From positions 1,116,001 through 1,180,000 of the forward strand of contig NZ_MTQL01000007.1 in NCBI RefSeq assembly GCF_001984125.1: a stretch of 64,000 bases of DNA, written 5' to 3'. The translations under genes and the position numbers were made by a program. Below, one piece after another: positions 51,440 to 60,348 of the stretch (position 1 is its first letter; each line of letters opens with the position of its first letter). This DNA is from Leifsonia sp. ALI-44-B. GTDB taxonomy: Bacteria > Actinomycetota > Actinomycetes > Actinomycetales > Microbacteriaceae. A model generated the notes under the pieces. It saw only the letters and a list, made by a program, of their open reading frames with translations. It had not been told where the DNA came from and did no database searches.

Positions 51440-52498
51440 ATGGCGGGAGTTCGCTTACAGGACGTGGCCGAGCACGCCGGGGTGTCGATGAAGACCGTCT
51501 CGAACGTCGTGCACGCCCACCCCAACGTGTCGGCACCCATGCGCGAGCGCGTGCAGCGCGCCATCGATGAGCTCGGCTATCGGCCCAACGCCATCGGACG
51601 CCGCCTGGCGACGGGGCGCACCGGACTGATCGCGCTGGCCTTCGCGGATGTGCGGCTGCCCTACTTCTCCGAGCTCGCCAATGTCGTCTCGAAGGCTGCT
51701 GCGGCGACGGGGACGGGCTACCGCGTGCTGCTCGAAGAGACCGAGGGCACCATCGAGGGCGAGCGGGCGGTCTTGTCGGCGAGCGAGGCCGGCCTGGTCG
51801 ACGGCATGCTGCTGCAGCCTTCGCAGATGTCCTCGCGCGAGATCGCCGAGCGGCACGGCGACCTGCCCATGGTGTTGCTAGGCGAAGGGCCGGCGCCGCT
51901 CAGTGTCGACCGCGTCATGATCGACAATGTCGCGGCGGCGACCGTGGCGACCGAGCATCTCGCGGATCTCGGGCGCACGCGCATCGCGTTCGTCGGGCAC
52001 GAGGATGCGAGCATGTCGTGGACGTCGAGGCAGCGCATCGTCGGCTACCAGCAGGGGCTCGAGAGCCGCGGTCTGCCCGTCGAACACGATCTGTTGATCC
52101 CCACGGGGGCCATCGCTTCGGATGAGGCGGCCCGGGCCGTCGGTGCGGCGATCGATCGCGGCATCCGCTTCGATGCGCTCATGTGCCGCGACGATCTCGC
52201 CGCCATCGGCGCTCTGCGGGCCCTGCACGAGCGGGGGATCTCGATTCCGGATGACGTGGCCGTGATCGGGTGGGACAACATCGCCTTCGACGCCACGACG
52301 TTCCCGAGCCTGTCGTCGGTGTCGCCGAATACGCACGAATTGGCGCGCGTGGCGCTCGAGATGTTGGCCGAACGCATCGAAGGATATGACGGCATCGGCC
52401 GGCACCGTTTGGTCGATTTCGAGCTGGCTCTGCGCGAGAGCGCCCCGGGCTCGCGGCGACACGCCGGTGTCGCGATTGCAGAGTTTACAGCGCAGTAA
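51440..52498 (+). CDS. LacI-family repressor of the sugar locus
   Basis: A 352-residue LacI-family regulator. HTH and hinge: VRLQDVAEHAGVSMKTVSNVVH and YRPNAIGRRLATGRTG. The effector domain is of the sugar-binding type, ending IGWDNIAFDATTFPSLSSVSPN. The ribosome site GGAGG precedes the ATG. It lies between the divergent importer operon and the GH2 gene and is the natural candidate to bind the TTTACAGCGC-type palindromes on both sides. Confidence 0.93.
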   Translation: MAGVRLQDVAEHAGVSMKTVSNVVHAHPNVSAPMRERVQRAIDELGYRPNAIGRRLATGRTGLIALAFADVRLPYFSELANVVSKAAAATGTGYRVLLEETEGTIEGERAVLSASEAGLVDGMLLQPSQMSSREIAERHGDLPMVLLGEGPAPLSVDRVMIDNVAAATVATEHLADLGRTRIAFVGHEDASMSWTSRQRIVGYQQGLESRGLPVEHDLLIPTGAIASDEAARAVGAAIDRGIRFDALMCRDDLAAIGALRALHERGISIPDDVAVIGWDNIAFDATTFPSLSSVSPNTHELARVALEMLAERIEGYDGIGRHRLVDFELALRESAPGSRRHAGVAIAEFTAQ

Positions 52499-52499
52499 A
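52484..52499 (+). promoter_or_regulatory. LacI-type operator before the GH2 gene
   Basis: TTTACAGCGCAGTAAA, an almost perfect palindrome that overlaps the stop codon of the lacI-family gene and lies 20 bases before the GH2 start. It shares TTTACAGCGC with the importer operator at 51269. Confidence 0.6.
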
Positions 52500-52518
52500 T
52501 TGCGTGCATGATGTGTGC

Positions 52519-54384
52519 ATGAGCAGTAGCCCCGCGCGCCTCGATGACGAGGCCCTTCGAGCCAGCCGCCAAGACGGCACCTACCCCCGACCGCAACTGG
52601 TGCGCCCCGATTGGGCCGATCTCACCGGCACGTGGTCGTTCGCCTTCGACGATGCCGACGAGGGGATGGCGGCCCGCTGGTTCGCCTCGCCCGATTTCGA
52701 TCGCCGTATCCAGGTGCCGTTCCCGTTCGAATCCGAGGCCTCCGGCATCCATGACACGGGTTTTCATCCCGTGGTCTGGTACTCCCGCGAGCTGACCGCC
52801 GATGACTTCGCGGCCGCCGGTTTCGGCACGGGCCGCCGACTGCACGTGCACTTCGGCGCCGTCGACTACCGCGCGCAGGTGTGGCTCGACGGTGTGCACC
52901 TCGGGGCGCACGAGGGTGGGCACACGCCCTTCTCGTTCGACGTGACCGACGTCGTCGGTGCCGGTGCCGGTGCCGAGCGTGCCTCGCACACGCTCGTGGT
53001 GCGGGTCGAGGACGACCCCTTCGACGTGTCGCAGCCGCGTGGCAAACAGGATTGGCGGCTCGAGCCGCACTCGATCTGGTACCACCGCACCTCGGGCATC
53101 TGGCAGCCCGTCTGGCTCGAGTCGACGTCGGATGTCTTCGTCACGCTCGTGCACGCCACGCCCGATGTTCCGGGCGGCACGATCGCGCTGCGGCTCGACC
53201 TGAACCGGCGACCCGCGGCCGATGCCGACGTGCGCCTCGACGTGGTCGTTTCGTTCGAAGGTGAGCAGCTCGCCTCCCAGACCGTGCGCGCGCTCGACGT
53301 TACGACTGCGCTTGTCGTGGCGCTGCCCGTGCAGACGAACGGGCAGGCCTATGAAGAATTGCTGTGGTCGCCCGAACATCCGCGCCTGCTCGATGTGCGC
53401 GTCACGGTGCGCGCCGCAGATGTCGTGGTCGACGAGGTGTACTCCTACCTCGGCCTGCGGTCGGCGGCTGTCGCGGGCGGGCACTTCCTGCTCAACGATC
53501 GGCCCTACTACGTGCGCAGCGTGTTAAACCAGGGCTACTGGCCCGAGTCGCACCTCGCCGCCCCGAGCCCCGCGGCCCTCAAACGCGAGGCCGAGCTCAT
53601 CAAAGAGCTCGGTTTCAACGCCACGCGCGTGCACCAGAAGTTCGAAGACCCACGCTTCCTCTACTGGGCCGACGCGCTCGGTCTGCTGGTCTGGGCCGAA
53701 ACGCCCGGCACCTTCGAGTTCAGCCCGCGCGCCGTCGCCCGTATGAGCGCCGAGTGGACCGCGGTCATCGAGCGCGACCTCTCGCACCCGTGCATCGTCA
53801 CGTGGGTTCCGCTCAACGAGAGCTGGGGCGTGCAGCACATCGCGCACGACGAGCGCATGCAGGCCTACGCCCGCTCGCTCGTCTCGCTGACGCGTGCGCT
53901 CGACCCCTCTCGGCCCGTCGTGTCGAACGACGGGTGGGAGCACGTGGACTCCGACATCCTCAGCATCCACGACTACGAATGGTCGGGCGAGGTGCTGCGT
54001 GCCCGCTACCTCGATCAGGATGCCTGCAACGCCGTGCTCGGCGGCTTCGGCCCGGCTGGCCGACGCATGCTGCTCGATGGGCAAGAGGTGGGCGACCGGC
54101 CCGTCATGGTCACCGAATTCGGCGGCATTTCGTACGCCTCGAAGGCCGTGCCCGACGACGCATGGGGCTATTCGAGGGCGACCAGCTCTGAGGACTTCGT
54201 CGACCGCCTCGAGGCCGTCGTGGGCGCCGTCGCCGCCAGCTCGTTCGTGGCCGGGTTCTGCTACACGCAGCTCGTCGACACGCTGCAAGAGACCAACGGC
54301 CTGCTGGCCGACGACCGCACACCGAAAGCTCCTATGGAGACGCTGCGCGCCGTCATCACGCGCACGGGTTCGGCGGGGCGCTAG
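52519..54384 (+). CDS. GH2 family glycosidase (cytoplasmic)
   Basis: A 621-residue GH2 enzyme without a signal peptide. Sugar-binding and Ig-like domains come first (about 30-290, VQVWLDGVHLGAHEGGHTPFSFDVT in parts). The TIM barrel follows, with the acid/base Glu in VPLNESWGV (about 432) and the nucleophile Glu in VMVTEFGGISY (about 532). Members cleave beta-galactosides, beta-mannosides, beta-glucuronides or alpha-arabinosides; the substrate here is not certain. It probably breaks down imported oligosaccharides. The ATG at 52519 is preferred over a GTG at 52504. Confidence 0.9.
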   Translation: MSSSPARLDDEALRASRQDGTYPRPQLVRPDWADLTGTWSFAFDDADEGMAARWFASPDFDRRIQVPFPFESEASGIHDTGFHPVVWYSRELTADDFAAAGFGTGRRLHVHFGAVDYRAQVWLDGVHLGAHEGGHTPFSFDVTDVVGAGAGAERASHTLVVRVEDDPFDVSQPRGKQDWRLEPHSIWYHRTSGIWQPVWLESTSDVFVTLVHATPDVPGGTIALRLDLNRRPAADADVRLDVVVSFEGEQLASQTVRALDVTTALVVALPVQTNGQAYEELLWSPEHPRLLDVRVTVRAADVVVDEVYSYLGLRSAAVAGGHFLLNDRPYYVRSVLNQGYWPESHLAAPSPAALKREAELIKELGFNATRVHQKFEDPRFLYWADALGLLVWAETPGTFEFSPRAVARMSAEWTAVIERDLSHPCIVTWVPLNESWGVQHIAHDERMQAYARSLVSLTRALDPSRPVVSNDGWEHVDSDILSIHDYEWSGEVLRARYLDQDACNAVLGGFGPAGRRMLLDGQEVGDRPVMVTEFGGISYASKAVPDDAWGYSRATSSEDFVDRLEAVVGAVAASSFVAGFCYTQLVDTLQETNGLLADDRTPKAPMETLRAVITRTGSAGR

Positions 54385-54507
54385 TCAACGAGACGCTCCT
54401 CGGGGTGGCGTCGTCCGGCGTCACCCGCTCGTCTGCGCGCTGACCGGTGCTGCGTCGATCGATGCCGAGGCGATCGACCTCATATCGGCTGTCTCAGCGC
54501 TCAGCGC

Positions 54508-55227
54508 TCAGCGATCATCGGCAGAGACGACCCGGCGGCCCGCGCGCGACAGGCGGTAGCCGGGCTCGCGCACGCGGCGCGTCCACGCGTAGGTGTTTCC
54601 AGCAGGGGCCGAGAGCACGGCGTCGTAGCGGGTGTCGCTGTCGACCGCGGCCGCCGGGTCGTGGCGCAGTTCTACCTGGCCGACGAGACGCCACCGTCCG
54701 CGCGGGCTCGCGTGCAGCAGGCGCAGTCTCAGAGGCGTGCTCGTGAGGGTGTGCGCGAGGGCGTCGAGGTCGCCGGGGAGGCGTGGTTCGGCATCCGCGA
54801 TCAGCATGAGCAACACCGGGCCGTCGGCGCCGCGGTAGGGCATGATCGTGGACAGGCGCGCGCCGGCGATGCTGCGGCGCAGGGTGAGCCCGAACCGCCC
54901 GGGCACGCCGAGACCCGACGACGAGGTGAGGATGTCGACGAGTCCGGCGCTCGGCGTCGGAACCCGCAGCGCCAGCCCCTGGATGTCGGGGAACACCGCG
55001 GGGAGGCCGACGCCACGCGAGATGCGGCCGGTGATGGCGACGGGCCGAGCATCCTCGAGTTCGTCGAGCCACGCCAGCCCTGAGGGGGTGCGGCCCGCGC
55101 GGGGGGTGAGGGTTCCGGTCACGGTCACGCCGTGCGGATGCATGGGCCGCGAGCCGCGCACGCTGCGCAGAACCGCGATCCCGGCCTCGAGAACACGGCC
55201 GACAACGGTAGAGACGAGAGCTGCCAT
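54508..55227 (-). CDS. Catalase-like small protein
   Basis: A 239-residue protein. The segment MHPHGVTVTGTLTPRAG, then AITGRISRGVGLPAVFPDIQGLALRVPTP, recalls the barrel of heme catalases (HPKG..., FSNG.G.PD..D.RGFAVRF). At this length only the barrel would be present; no proximal heme Tyr motif (R-x3-Y) was found with confidence. It may be a degenerate catalase or a heme protein of other function. Some related proteins are labelled phosphodiesterase without evidence. ATG at 55227. Confidence 0.55.
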   Translation of the reverse strand: MAALVSTVVGRVLEAGIAVLRSVRGSRPMHPHGVTVTGTLTPRAGRTPSGLAWLDELEDARPVAITGRISRGVGLPAVFPDIQGLALRVPTPSAGLVDILTSSSGLGVPGRFGLTLRRSIAGARLSTIMPYRGADGPVLLMLIADAEPRLPGDLDALAHTLTSTPLRLRLLHASPRGRWRLVGQVELRHDPAAAVDSDTRYDAVLSAPAGNTYAWTRRVREPGYRLSRAGRRVVSADDR

Positions 55228-55296
55228 GCGACAACGCTAGGCGGCGACATCCGGCGGCGGCTAGACCCTTGCGCGCTGAGGGTTTGGTGCGCCGGT

Positions 55297-55647
55297 TCAG
55301 GCGAGTTCGGTGACAAAACCGATCTTGTTCCCGTCGAGGTCGGTGAGCTCGAAGAATTCGACCACGCCCTCGAAGCGCTGCAGAGCGCTGACCTCGAGAC
55401 CTCGCGCTGCGAAGGCCTCGCGCTGTTCCGTTGCGTTCTCGACGCTGAGGTTGACCGAGATTCCCTCGCGGCCGGCGAGTTCGGGCGCATGCGCCAGCTG
55501 CAGCCAGAAAGGCCCGAGGTCGAATTCGGCCAGGTCGTCCATCGGGCGCTGGTCGGGCTCGCCCAGGTCGAAGGCGGCCTGGTACCACCGGATGGCTGCG
55601 TCGAGATCGCGAACGGGCACACCGACGGTTATCGCGCGAGGCTTCAT
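55297..55647 (-). CDS. VOC (glyoxalase/bleomycin resistance) family protein
   Basis: A 116-residue single-domain VOC protein. It begins VGVPVRDLDAAIRWYQAAFDLG and ends VEFFELTDLDGNKIGFVTEL, the paired beta-alpha-beta motifs of the fold, with a possible metal Glu in the last strand. Such proteins may isomerise small metabolites or bind drugs; the substrate is unknown. It is divergent from the large glycosidase gene. Confidence 0.85.
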   Translation of the reverse strand: MKPRAITVGVPVRDLDAAIRWYQAAFDLGEPDQRPMDDLAEFDLGPFWLQLAHAPELAGREGISVNLSVENATEQREAFAARGLEVSALQRFEGVVEFFELTDLDGNKIGFVTELA

Positions 55648-55669
55648 GGGTCGAATGTAATGCGGCCTG

Positions 55670-55685
55670 CGTTTGTGAACAAACG
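55670..55685. promoter_or_regulatory. Palindrome next to the GH106-like gene promoter
   Basis: CGTTTGTGAACAAACG, perfect 7-bp arms with a GA centre, directly before the -35 at 55687. A likely operator. Confidence 0.4.
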
Positions 55686-55686
55686 C

Positions 55687-55716
55687 TTGACCCCTGCTCG
55701 GGGGCCGGGATATGGT
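55687..55716 (+). promoter_or_regulatory. Promoter of the GH106-like gene
   Basis: TTGACC (55687-55692) and TATGGT (55711-55716) with an 18-base spacer. Confidence 0.45.
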
Positions 55717-55732
55717 CAGGGAAGTTTCTTAC

Positions 55733-55744
55733 TGAAACGATTCA
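55733..55744. promoter_or_regulatory. LacI-type operator candidate
   Basis: TGAAACGATTCA, a near palindrome with central CG, like many LacI-family sites (TGAAACGTTTCA). It lies just after the promoter and 54 bases before the ATG of the GH106-like gene. Confidence 0.45.
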
Positions 55745-55797
55745 CAGGTTTGCACAACGCGGTGCGAAGGTGCGCGCGTTCTGTCCGGAAGGCCACG

Positions 55798-58700
55798 ATG
55801 ACTCCGTCTCGCGCACCCCACCTCACCCGCCGCCAATTGATCGGCTACACGGCCGCCGCCTCGATGGGGGCCGCGCTTGCCGCGACCGCCGCGCGCGGTG
55901 CCGCCGCCCAGGCTTTCGGAGCCCCCGTGGTCTCTGCGGCCGCCGCGCCGAACGCTGCCTCGTTCGCTGCGCCGCCCGCGAGCGTCGCGCCGAAATTCCG
56001 CTGGTGGTGGCCCAACGGCGAGGTCGAGATCGACGAGATCGTGCGCGAGGTGAACCAGGTCGCCGACGCGGGTTTCGGCGGGCTCGAGATCGCCGATGTG
56101 CACCACAGCGTGCCCAAGAACCTGCTCGACGTGAAGAATTTCGGATGGGGGAGCCCCCGTTGGTTGGCCGCCGTCGAGGCCGCGCTGGTGGCGGCCGAGA
56201 AGCGCGGCATCACGCTCGACGTGACGCTCGGGCCGTCGTGGCCCGCGGCCCTGCCGAACATCACGCCGCAGTCCGTCGAAGCGCTCACCGAGGTGGCGCA
56301 CGGTCTGGCGGAGGTGCCGGCGGGCGGACGCTTCAACGCCGCACTGCCCGAGCCCGTGGTGGCGGCATCCGCCGGTGTGACCGAGAAGATTCTTCTGAAG
56401 GTGCACGCCGCAAAGATTCTCACGAAGCCGACGCGTGGACAGATCGTTCTGCAACGATCCTCGCTCGTCGACCTCACGAACAAGGTCACGAACGGGTCGC
56501 TCGACTGGACGGCGCCGTCGGGGGCATCCGGCGAACTGTGGGTTCTGCTCGCCTATTGGCGGCGCGGTTCGGGGCAGGAGGCCGAGGGTGGCCCGCACAC
56601 GTCGCCGACCGCCTATGTCGTCGACCACTTCAGCCAGGCCGGCGCCCAGGCGGTGATCGACTACTGGGAGGCCAACATCGTCACCCCGCGCGTGAAGGAT
56701 CTGCTCACGCGCGCCGGCGGCAGCTTCTTCGAGGACTCGCTCGAGATCGAAACGCATTCGACGATCTGGACGCGCAACCTCGTCGAGGAGTTCCAGAAGC
56801 GCATGGGCTACGACCTGCTGCCCTACCTGCCCGTCATCATCGAGCAGAAGGAGAAGTACCTCTACGACTTCGACGATGTGAAGAACATGCGGGTGCGGGA
56901 CGACTACAACCAGGTTCTGAGCGACCTCTACACCGAGAACCACCTCGTTCCGCTGCGCGACTGGGCGCATCGACTGGGCCTCACCTACCGCGTGCAGGCC
57001 TACGGTCTCGAGCAGGACTCGATTCAGCAAGCCGGCATCGTCGACATCCCCGAAACCGAGTCGTTGGGCGCAAAGAATCTCGACGACTACCGCGTGCTGG
57101 CGTCGGGGCGCGACCTCGCGGGCCACACCATCCTGTCGTGCGAGGCGGCCGCGTTCCTGGGCAAGGCCTACAACACCACCTGGACCCAGGTGCTCAACAC
57201 GCTCAACGAGACCTTCGCGGGCGGCGTCAACCAGACCGTGCTGCACGGCTTCCCCTACGCCACGGCGCCGGGCCTCGGTTGGCCGGGGTTCGCGGCCTTC
57301 AGCCCGTACTACAACAACGCCGTCGGCTATTCGGAGGCGTGGGGTCCGCGCACGCCGAACTGGACCCACGCTCGGGATGTCTCGGCCTTCGTCGCGCGCA
57401 CGCAGCAGGTGCTGCAGACCGGGCGCCCGCGTTACGACATCCTGTTCCTGCGCCAGAAGGGGTGGGCACAAACCGGCATCGGCGCGCCCTGGGCGACGGC
57501 CTCGGGCATCCCCATCGGGTGGACGCACGGATTCCTGGCGAACTCGTCGCTCGACGCTCCGGGTGCCGTCATGAAGAACGGCCGGTTCGCGCCAGAGGGC
57601 GGCAATTATCGCGTCGTCATCCTCGACATCGACCGGTTCCGCGGCAATGAGGCGACCATGTCGGTGGCGGCGGCCACCAAGCTGCTGGCGCACGCGAAAG
57701 CCGGCCTGCCGGTCATCTTCTTCGGAGACTGGACGAACCCCGAGGCGACCGGGCTGCGCGACGCATCCGCAAACCAGCAGGTGGCCTCGCTTCTGGCGCA
57801 GGTGAAGGCGCTGCCCACGTCGACGACCGCGCTCGGCAACGACGACATCCCGATCGCCCTGGCCGCGCTCGGCATCGGGCGGGATGTCGAGCACTCCTCG
57901 TCGATGCTCAAACACATCCGCCGCGTGGACGGGAAGGTCGACTATTACTTCCTCACCAATACGCGTCACAATCCGCCGAAGGACAAGCTCGTCCTCATCG
58001 ATCAGGACGTGTGGTTGACGGCCGAGTCGGGCGACAGCATCCCCTATGAGTTGGATGCCTGGACCGGGCGCATCACGCCCGTCGCGCATTACCGGCGCGA
58101 GGGTTCGCGGGTGCGCGTTCGGGTGCGGCTGGCCCCGGCTCAGTCGACCATCATCGTGCTGGCGGGTCGCTCGTACGCGGGGGTGACGGCGCCTCTCGTG
58201 CACGTCGTCGAGACGACCGCGACGGGTGCGCGCTTCGCGGTGGGCGCGGGCGCGGGTGCCGGTGCCGGTGCCGCCGAAGTGGTCGCCGAGGCGGCCGGCA
58301 CCTATCAGGCCACGCTGTCCGACGGCCGCACCAAGACCGTGACCGTGAAGGATCTGCCCGCGGCCATCGACCTGCCGTCCTGGCAGCTCGAGCTCGACGA
58401 TTGGCAGCCCGTCGACCCCGCGCGCATCGAGACGAAGCACGTCATGCACACGATCGCGCTCGACAGCCTGCAACCCTGGAACAAGATCCCGGGGGTCGTG
58501 GATGCTTCGGGCATCGGCGTCTATAAGACCACCCTCACGCTCGACCCCGCGTCGTGGAAGATCGGCCGCGTCGGCATCCACCTCGATCTGGGGCAGGTCA
58601 TCGACACCTTCAAGGTGTGGGTGAACAGCGAACTCGTCGCCGAGCGAGACATCCTCGACACTCGCCTCGACATCAGCGCCTATGCGCGACCGGGTCGCAA

Positions 58701-58845
58701 CACCGTGCGCGTCGAGGTGGCCTCGACTCTGATCAACCGGCTGCGCGTCGTGAACCCGACGGTGTATTCATCGGTGGGCTCGCAGGCCTATGGGCTGCTC
58801 GGTCCGGTGCAGGTGCGCCCGTACGGCATTGCGCGGGTCATCTGA
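55798..58845 (+). CDS. Tat-exported GH106-like glycosidase (alpha-L-rhamnosidase type)
   Basis: A 1015-residue enzyme. The twin-Arg start HLTRRQLIGYTAAA marks Tat export. The catalytic part begins KFRWWWPNGEVEIDEIVREVNQVADAGFGGLEI, in parts, the hallmark opening of GH106 rhamnosidases. FFEDSLEIET and the later acidic SCEAAAF are candidate catalytic positions. A beta-sandwich domain of the galactose-binding kind ends the protein (about 930-1015). GH106 enzymes release L-rhamnose from pectic glycans. The following surface-protein gene starts within or near its stop. The substrate is inferred from family resemblance, not shown. Confidence 0.78.
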   Translation: MTPSRAPHLTRRQLIGYTAAASMGAALAATAARGAAAQAFGAPVVSAAAAPNAASFAAPPASVAPKFRWWWPNGEVEIDEIVREVNQVADAGFGGLEIADVHHSVPKNLLDVKNFGWGSPRWLAAVEAALVAAEKRGITLDVTLGPSWPAALPNITPQSVEALTEVAHGLAEVPAGGRFNAALPEPVVAASAGVTEKILLKVHAAKILTKPTRGQIVLQRSSLVDLTNKVTNGSLDWTAPSGASGELWVLLAYWRRGSGQEAEGGPHTSPTAYVVDHFSQAGAQAVIDYWEANIVTPRVKDLLTRAGGSFFEDSLEIETHSTIWTRNLVEEFQKRMGYDLLPYLPVIIEQKEKYLYDFDDVKNMRVRDDYNQVLSDLYTENHLVPLRDWAHRLGLTYRVQAYGLEQDSIQQAGIVDIPETESLGAKNLDDYRVLASGRDLAGHTILSCEAAAFLGKAYNTTWTQVLNTLNETFAGGVNQTVLHGFPYATAPGLGWPGFAAFSPYYNNAVGYSEAWGPRTPNWTHARDVSAFVARTQQVLQTGRPRYDILFLRQKGWAQTGIGAPWATASGIPIGWTHGFLANSSLDAPGAVMKNGRFAPEGGNYRVVILDIDRFRGNEATMSVAAATKLLAHAKAGLPVIFFGDWTNPEATGLRDASANQQVASLLAQVKALPTSTTALGNDDIPIALAALGIGRDVEHSSSMLKHIRRVDGKVDYYFLTNTRHNPPKDKLVLIDQDVWLTAESGDSIPYELDAWTGRITPVAHYRREGSRVRVRVRLAPAQSTIIVLAGRSYAGVTAPLVHVVETTATGARFAVGAGAGAGAGAAEVVAEAAGTYQATLSDGRTKTVTVKDLPAAIDLPSWQLELDDWQPVDPARIETKHVMHTIALDSLQPWNKIPGVVDASGIGVYKTTLTLDPASWKIGRVGIHLDLGQVIDTFKVWVNSELVAERDILDTRLDISAYARPGRNTVRVEVASTLINRLRVVNPTVYSSVGSQAYGLLGPVQVRPYGIARVI

Positions 58846-58937
58846 TGCCCGGCCGGAATGTGGGAATTCAGAGCGTGATGAGCGCGAGTGACGCGAAAAG
58901 CGCGAGTGCCGCGATGCGAAGGGGAGAAATGTCAGAG

Positions 58938-60245
58938 ATGTCCGGTAGGCGGAACGGGGAGTCGAATTCTCTGCGCGGTCAGCGGCGCGCGAGCGTGGTC
59001 CGTGTCTTCGGCGCAGCGAGCGTCTTCTCTCTCGCCGCGGTGGGTCTCGGAGTGAGCGCCGCAGTGGCCGCGCCCGCCGAAGCATCCATCTCGGGTGTCG
59101 TCACCGAACTCGACCGCCCCGTCTCGGAGGTCGTCGTCTCGGCCTACCGCTGGGATGCGGCAGCCGACGACTACGTCTTCGAGCAGGAGACCGACACGGC
59201 CGGAGATGGTTCGTGGACCCTCGAGTTCCTTCCGGATGGCGAATACACCCTCGACTACGGCACCGAATTCTCGTCGGCACGCTTCGCACTGGGCGAATCA
59301 CTGGCGGGCGACGACGACTACAGCGACGACGAGCCGCAGTTCGCGGTGACGGGGGCAGCGGCATCCGCGACGCCCTTCGCCGACGTCGACCTGAGCCTGC
59401 TCGGCGGTGCCCTCGAACTGACCGTCACGGCTGCCGATGGCACACCGCTCATCGACCTCGACGATGCGGCCGCCGAGCTGCGCGGCAAGACCCTGGACGG
59501 CGCGGTCGTCTCGACCGCTAAGACCTTTGCCGACGAAGAGGGTCTCGTGACGATTCCCCGCGTGCCCGTCGGCAACTACGTCGCCTACGTCGGCTCGGCG
59601 GGCGGTGCGCCCGCACCCGTCGCGCTCGGTGCATCCATCGAGGCGGGGGAGACCGTCGACTACGGGGCGCATGCCATCCCCGCGGTCGCGGACGGAGCGG
59701 TCGCGGCCACCGGAACGCTCGCGATCGCCGAGGCCCCGCGCGTCGGCTCGGCCGTCGATGTGACGCTGCCGACCTTCGATCCGGCCGGCGACCCCGTCGA
59801 ATATCGCTGGTACGCCGATGACACCCTGATCGAGGATGCGACGGGCTCCACCTTCACGCCCACCGACGACGAACTCGGCACGACCCTCACGGTCTGGGTG
59901 TTCGCGCACGCGGCCGGCAAGGACCCGTACCTCGAGAGCGCACGCGCGTCGGCGGTCGTCGTCGCGGCTGACGACCCGTCGGCCACCCCGACCCCGGCTC
60001 CGACGGCGGCGCCGACACCGGGCGTCCCATCCGACAACGCGGGCTCCGCATCGCCGGCTCCGGGTGCGACACCGGGCGGCGGCGGCCCCGGCGACCTCGC
60101 CCAGAGCGGTGTCGCCCCCACGCTGGGCGTCCTCCTGGCCGCGGCTCTCGTCGCCGCCGGCCTCGTGCTCGCGCGCCGCTACCGCGCCCGAGCCGCCGGA
60201 GCTGACGTCGGGGCCGACGCTCGGGGAGGCGACGACGAGCGGTGA
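58938..60245 (+). CDS. LAQSG-type surface-anchored protein
   Basis: A 435-residue exported protein. After a signal peptide (to about residue 48, AVAAPAEA) come carboxypeptidase-regulatory-like or SpaA-like beta domains (SISGVVTELDRPVSEVVVSAY, in parts; SWTLEFLPDGEYTLDY). A later Ig-type domain is YRWYADDTLIEDATGSTFTPT, then a Pro-Thr-Gly linker and the sorting signal LAQSG (387-391) with helix and basic tail. It may be an adhesin or carrier on the cell wall. The ATG at 58938 follows AAGGGGAG; upstream ATGs at 58845 and 58929 are possible, the first overlapping the glycosidase stop. Confidence 0.8.
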   Translation: MSGRRNGESNSLRGQRRASVVRVFGAASVFSLAAVGLGVSAAVAAPAEASISGVVTELDRPVSEVVVSAYRWDAAADDYVFEQETDTAGDGSWTLEFLPDGEYTLDYGTEFSSARFALGESLAGDDDYSDDEPQFAVTGAAASATPFADVDLSLLGGALELTVTAADGTPLIDLDDAAAELRGKTLDGAVVSTAKTFADEEGLVTIPRVPVGNYVAYVGSAGGAPAPVALGASIEAGETVDYGAHAIPAVADGAVAATGTLAIAEAPRVGSAVDVTLPTFDPAGDPVEYRWYADDTLIEDATGSTFTPTDDELGTTLTVWVFAHAAGKDPYLESARASAVVVAADDPSATPTPAPTAAPTPGVPSDNAGSASPAPGATPGGGGPGDLAQSGVAPTLGVLLAAALVAAGLVLARRYRARAAGADVGADARGGDDER

Positions 60246-60279
60246 CCGCTTGAGCGAGGAATAAGCAGTCACACCGATA

Positions 60280-60306
60280 GGGCGCCCGGCCTCCGGCAGG
60301 GCGCCC
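60280..60306 (+). terminator. Terminator of the LAQSG protein gene
   Basis: Arms GGGCGCCC and GGGCGCCC (self-complementary) with an 11-base loop, followed by GTTGTCG. Confidence 0.6.
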
Positions 60307-60333
60307 GTTGTCGTCTGTTGGCTATCTTGACGT

Positions 60334-60348
60334 GTTACGATACGAAAC
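60334..60348. promoter_or_regulatory. TetR operator candidate at the regulator start
   Basis: GTTACGATACGAAAC is a near-palindrome (GTTACG/CGAAAC arms) ending directly before the GTG start at 60349. A TTGACG lies at 60327. Binding here would block the regulator's own start. Confidence 0.45.

Noticed and set aside
55729..58581. 950-codon open frame opposite the GH106-like gene
   Set aside because: Same reason: antisense shadow of a well-supported gene.
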